From positions 61,001 through 125,000 of the forward strand of contig JAUJYZ010001050.1 of assembly GCA_033675265.1 (NCBI GenBank): DNA of 64,000 nucleotides, read 5' to 3'. Source of the DNA: Actinostola sp. cb2023 (lineage: Eukaryota; Cnidaria; Anthozoa; Actiniaria; Actinostolidae). Below are positions 62,961-64,000 of the stretch, piece by piece (the first letter of the stretch is position 1; each line of letters opens with the position of its first letter). The notes below the pieces were generated by a model. It saw only the letters and a program-made list of their open reading frames with translations, was not told where the DNA came from and ran no database searches. The translations under genes were made by a program, and so were the position numbers.

Positions 62961-64000
62961 AGCGCAACTTTTATGCAAATTTGAAATCCTCTGTCTCCTC
63001 ATTGACCCCCGTTATTATAAGTAGTAGGGAAAAAGCTAGCTCCAAAATTGTCAAGGGGGGTGGCCGGGATTTTCATGGATTGCGTTAGAACTCTCCTTTC
63101 CCTACTACTGCTTAAAATACAGTAGGTAGTACAAAATGATTCCACGTACTTTTGTTGGATAGGCATCTTTATCTTCGGAGATAATTTCTGAAAGAACTCC
63201 CTTAGCTTGCATTCGATAATCGCTACATTTTGGCGGGAAAGATGGCGACGATTCTGTATTATAATTATTAAGATCGCCGAACGAGTTAGCTACACGGACA
63301 TGAGATTCTGGAGCTCTTGGTCGTTAACACATGAGGTTGGGTTTCTGCCTAAGAATCCCAGCCAGAACACAATAGCTCAGACACATGTAAACGTAAACCT
63401 CTTCTTCTTTGGTCGCCTCCATCAAATACTCGATGATCTATTTGCGCGCCATTTACATCATGCAAGCGAAATTGCCTTGATTTGCAGAGGAAAACAGAGA
63501 GCAAGCACAGCTCTTTGGAATATTTTGTTGATTGCCCACAAATTCTTCTGTTCAGTTCCTACCCTGTTTATCAGTGATTGCCGCATCGATCCCACGGCCT
63601 CGATCTACACGGCTCAGTAACTTTATTTACAACTTCAAAATCGCGCTCGCTTGTCAGAACTCATTTGATGAGAATACACAGAAATGTATTGCTACGGAAA
63701 GAAGGCAAACAACTTAATTGGCCTTTGAAAGACAATGTTGACATATAGTAATTCGATCGATAGCAACCGCGCTACCCCATTGTGACCATTATAACTTGGC
63801 TCTGGCTCCTTATGATGGATATGACCGGGCGTTCCACGTTTTGACCTAGAAGGCTTTAAGAAACTGTGTCTGCATGCAAATGTATTTGCTAAATCAAAAA
63901 CCTACCGCCAAATTCAAATTGCATAATAAATTTCCCGCGTTTTGATATATAATACATCTATATTGCTGAAAGATATCCCATGTATAAATGAGGTTCAAAA
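62961..64000. other. Right flank, no gene recognised
   Basis: At 63020-63111 a 90-base hairpin element has ends AGTAGTAGGGAAA and TTTCCCTACTACT. It may be a small MITE or relate to the Polinton terminus, which I could not place. The + strand frame 63207-63620 has no recognised domain. The right flank may be host DNA. Confidence 0.45.

Overview
The window is nuclear DNA of an invertebrate animal, most likely a cnidarian (anthozoan-like). The evidence is phase-consistent GT-AG introns, a liprin-beta gene with its three-SAM-domain C-terminal half, a rhodopsin-type GPCR, and heavy decoration with foldback MITEs, minisatellites and large DNA transposons. The assignment to Cnidaria is an inference from the style of the mobile elements and proteins, not from a marker gene. 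There is no sign of a prokaryotic or organellar genome.

Region 1 (about 1-25 kb) is the 3' half of a liprin-beta gene (PPFIBP family) on the + strand. I place eleven exons between 3235 and 24408; ten are well supported and their phases all agree. They encode SAM1 (13238-13445), SAM2 (17006-17966) and SAM3 (18894-20118), a basic linker and a C-terminal tail ending in TGA at 24408. The introns hold a reverse-strand, frameshifted GPCR, several hairpin elements, a 1.1 kb TTG/CTG tract just before the first exon, and long TGAC and CTCTG microsatellites. Two exon-intron junctions have been amplified into minisatellites. A 117-bp unit carries the 3' splice site and first 40 bases of the SAM2 exon (about 16 copies). 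A 78-bp unit carries the end of the SAM3 exon and its 5' splice donor (about 24 copies).

Region 2 (about 25.1-34.2 kb) is a DNA transposon that looks like the ISL2EU/IS4EU type. It has a THAP-domain DDE transposase on the - strand and, converging on it, a SAP/SWIM/YqaJ-nuclease protein on the + strand. Arrays of a short, largely palindromic sub-terminal repeat flank both genes. Other elements are nested in it. Region 3 (34.2-43 kb) is AT-rich, has no recognised gene, and is a succession of unrelated tandem arrays.

Region 4 (43.07-48.89 kb) is a 5.8 kb element with about 1 kb inverted arms. One arm has itself been hit by a 1.6 kb element, and the other arm preserves the empty site. The element sits inside the last gene of region 5.

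Region 5 (48.9-62.95 kb) is a decayed Polinton/Maverick (adintovirus-like) provirus. It carries a protein-primed-type DNA polymerase B, a retroviral-type integrase, a double-jelly-roll major capsid candidate, a minor-capsid candidate, a packaging ATPase, a VLTF3-like zinc protein, a Bro-N/VRR-NUC/C2H2 fusion, a possible sliding clamp, a zinc ribbon and a cluster of small membrane or coiled-coil proteins. Nearly every gene starts with the same AT motif (ATATATG or TATATAATG) fused to its ATG, which looks like a shared promoter/initiator code. The polymerase is dead: one MITE, two in-frame stops and three frameshifts. Several other genes are also broken, so this is a fossil. No adenain-type protease was found.
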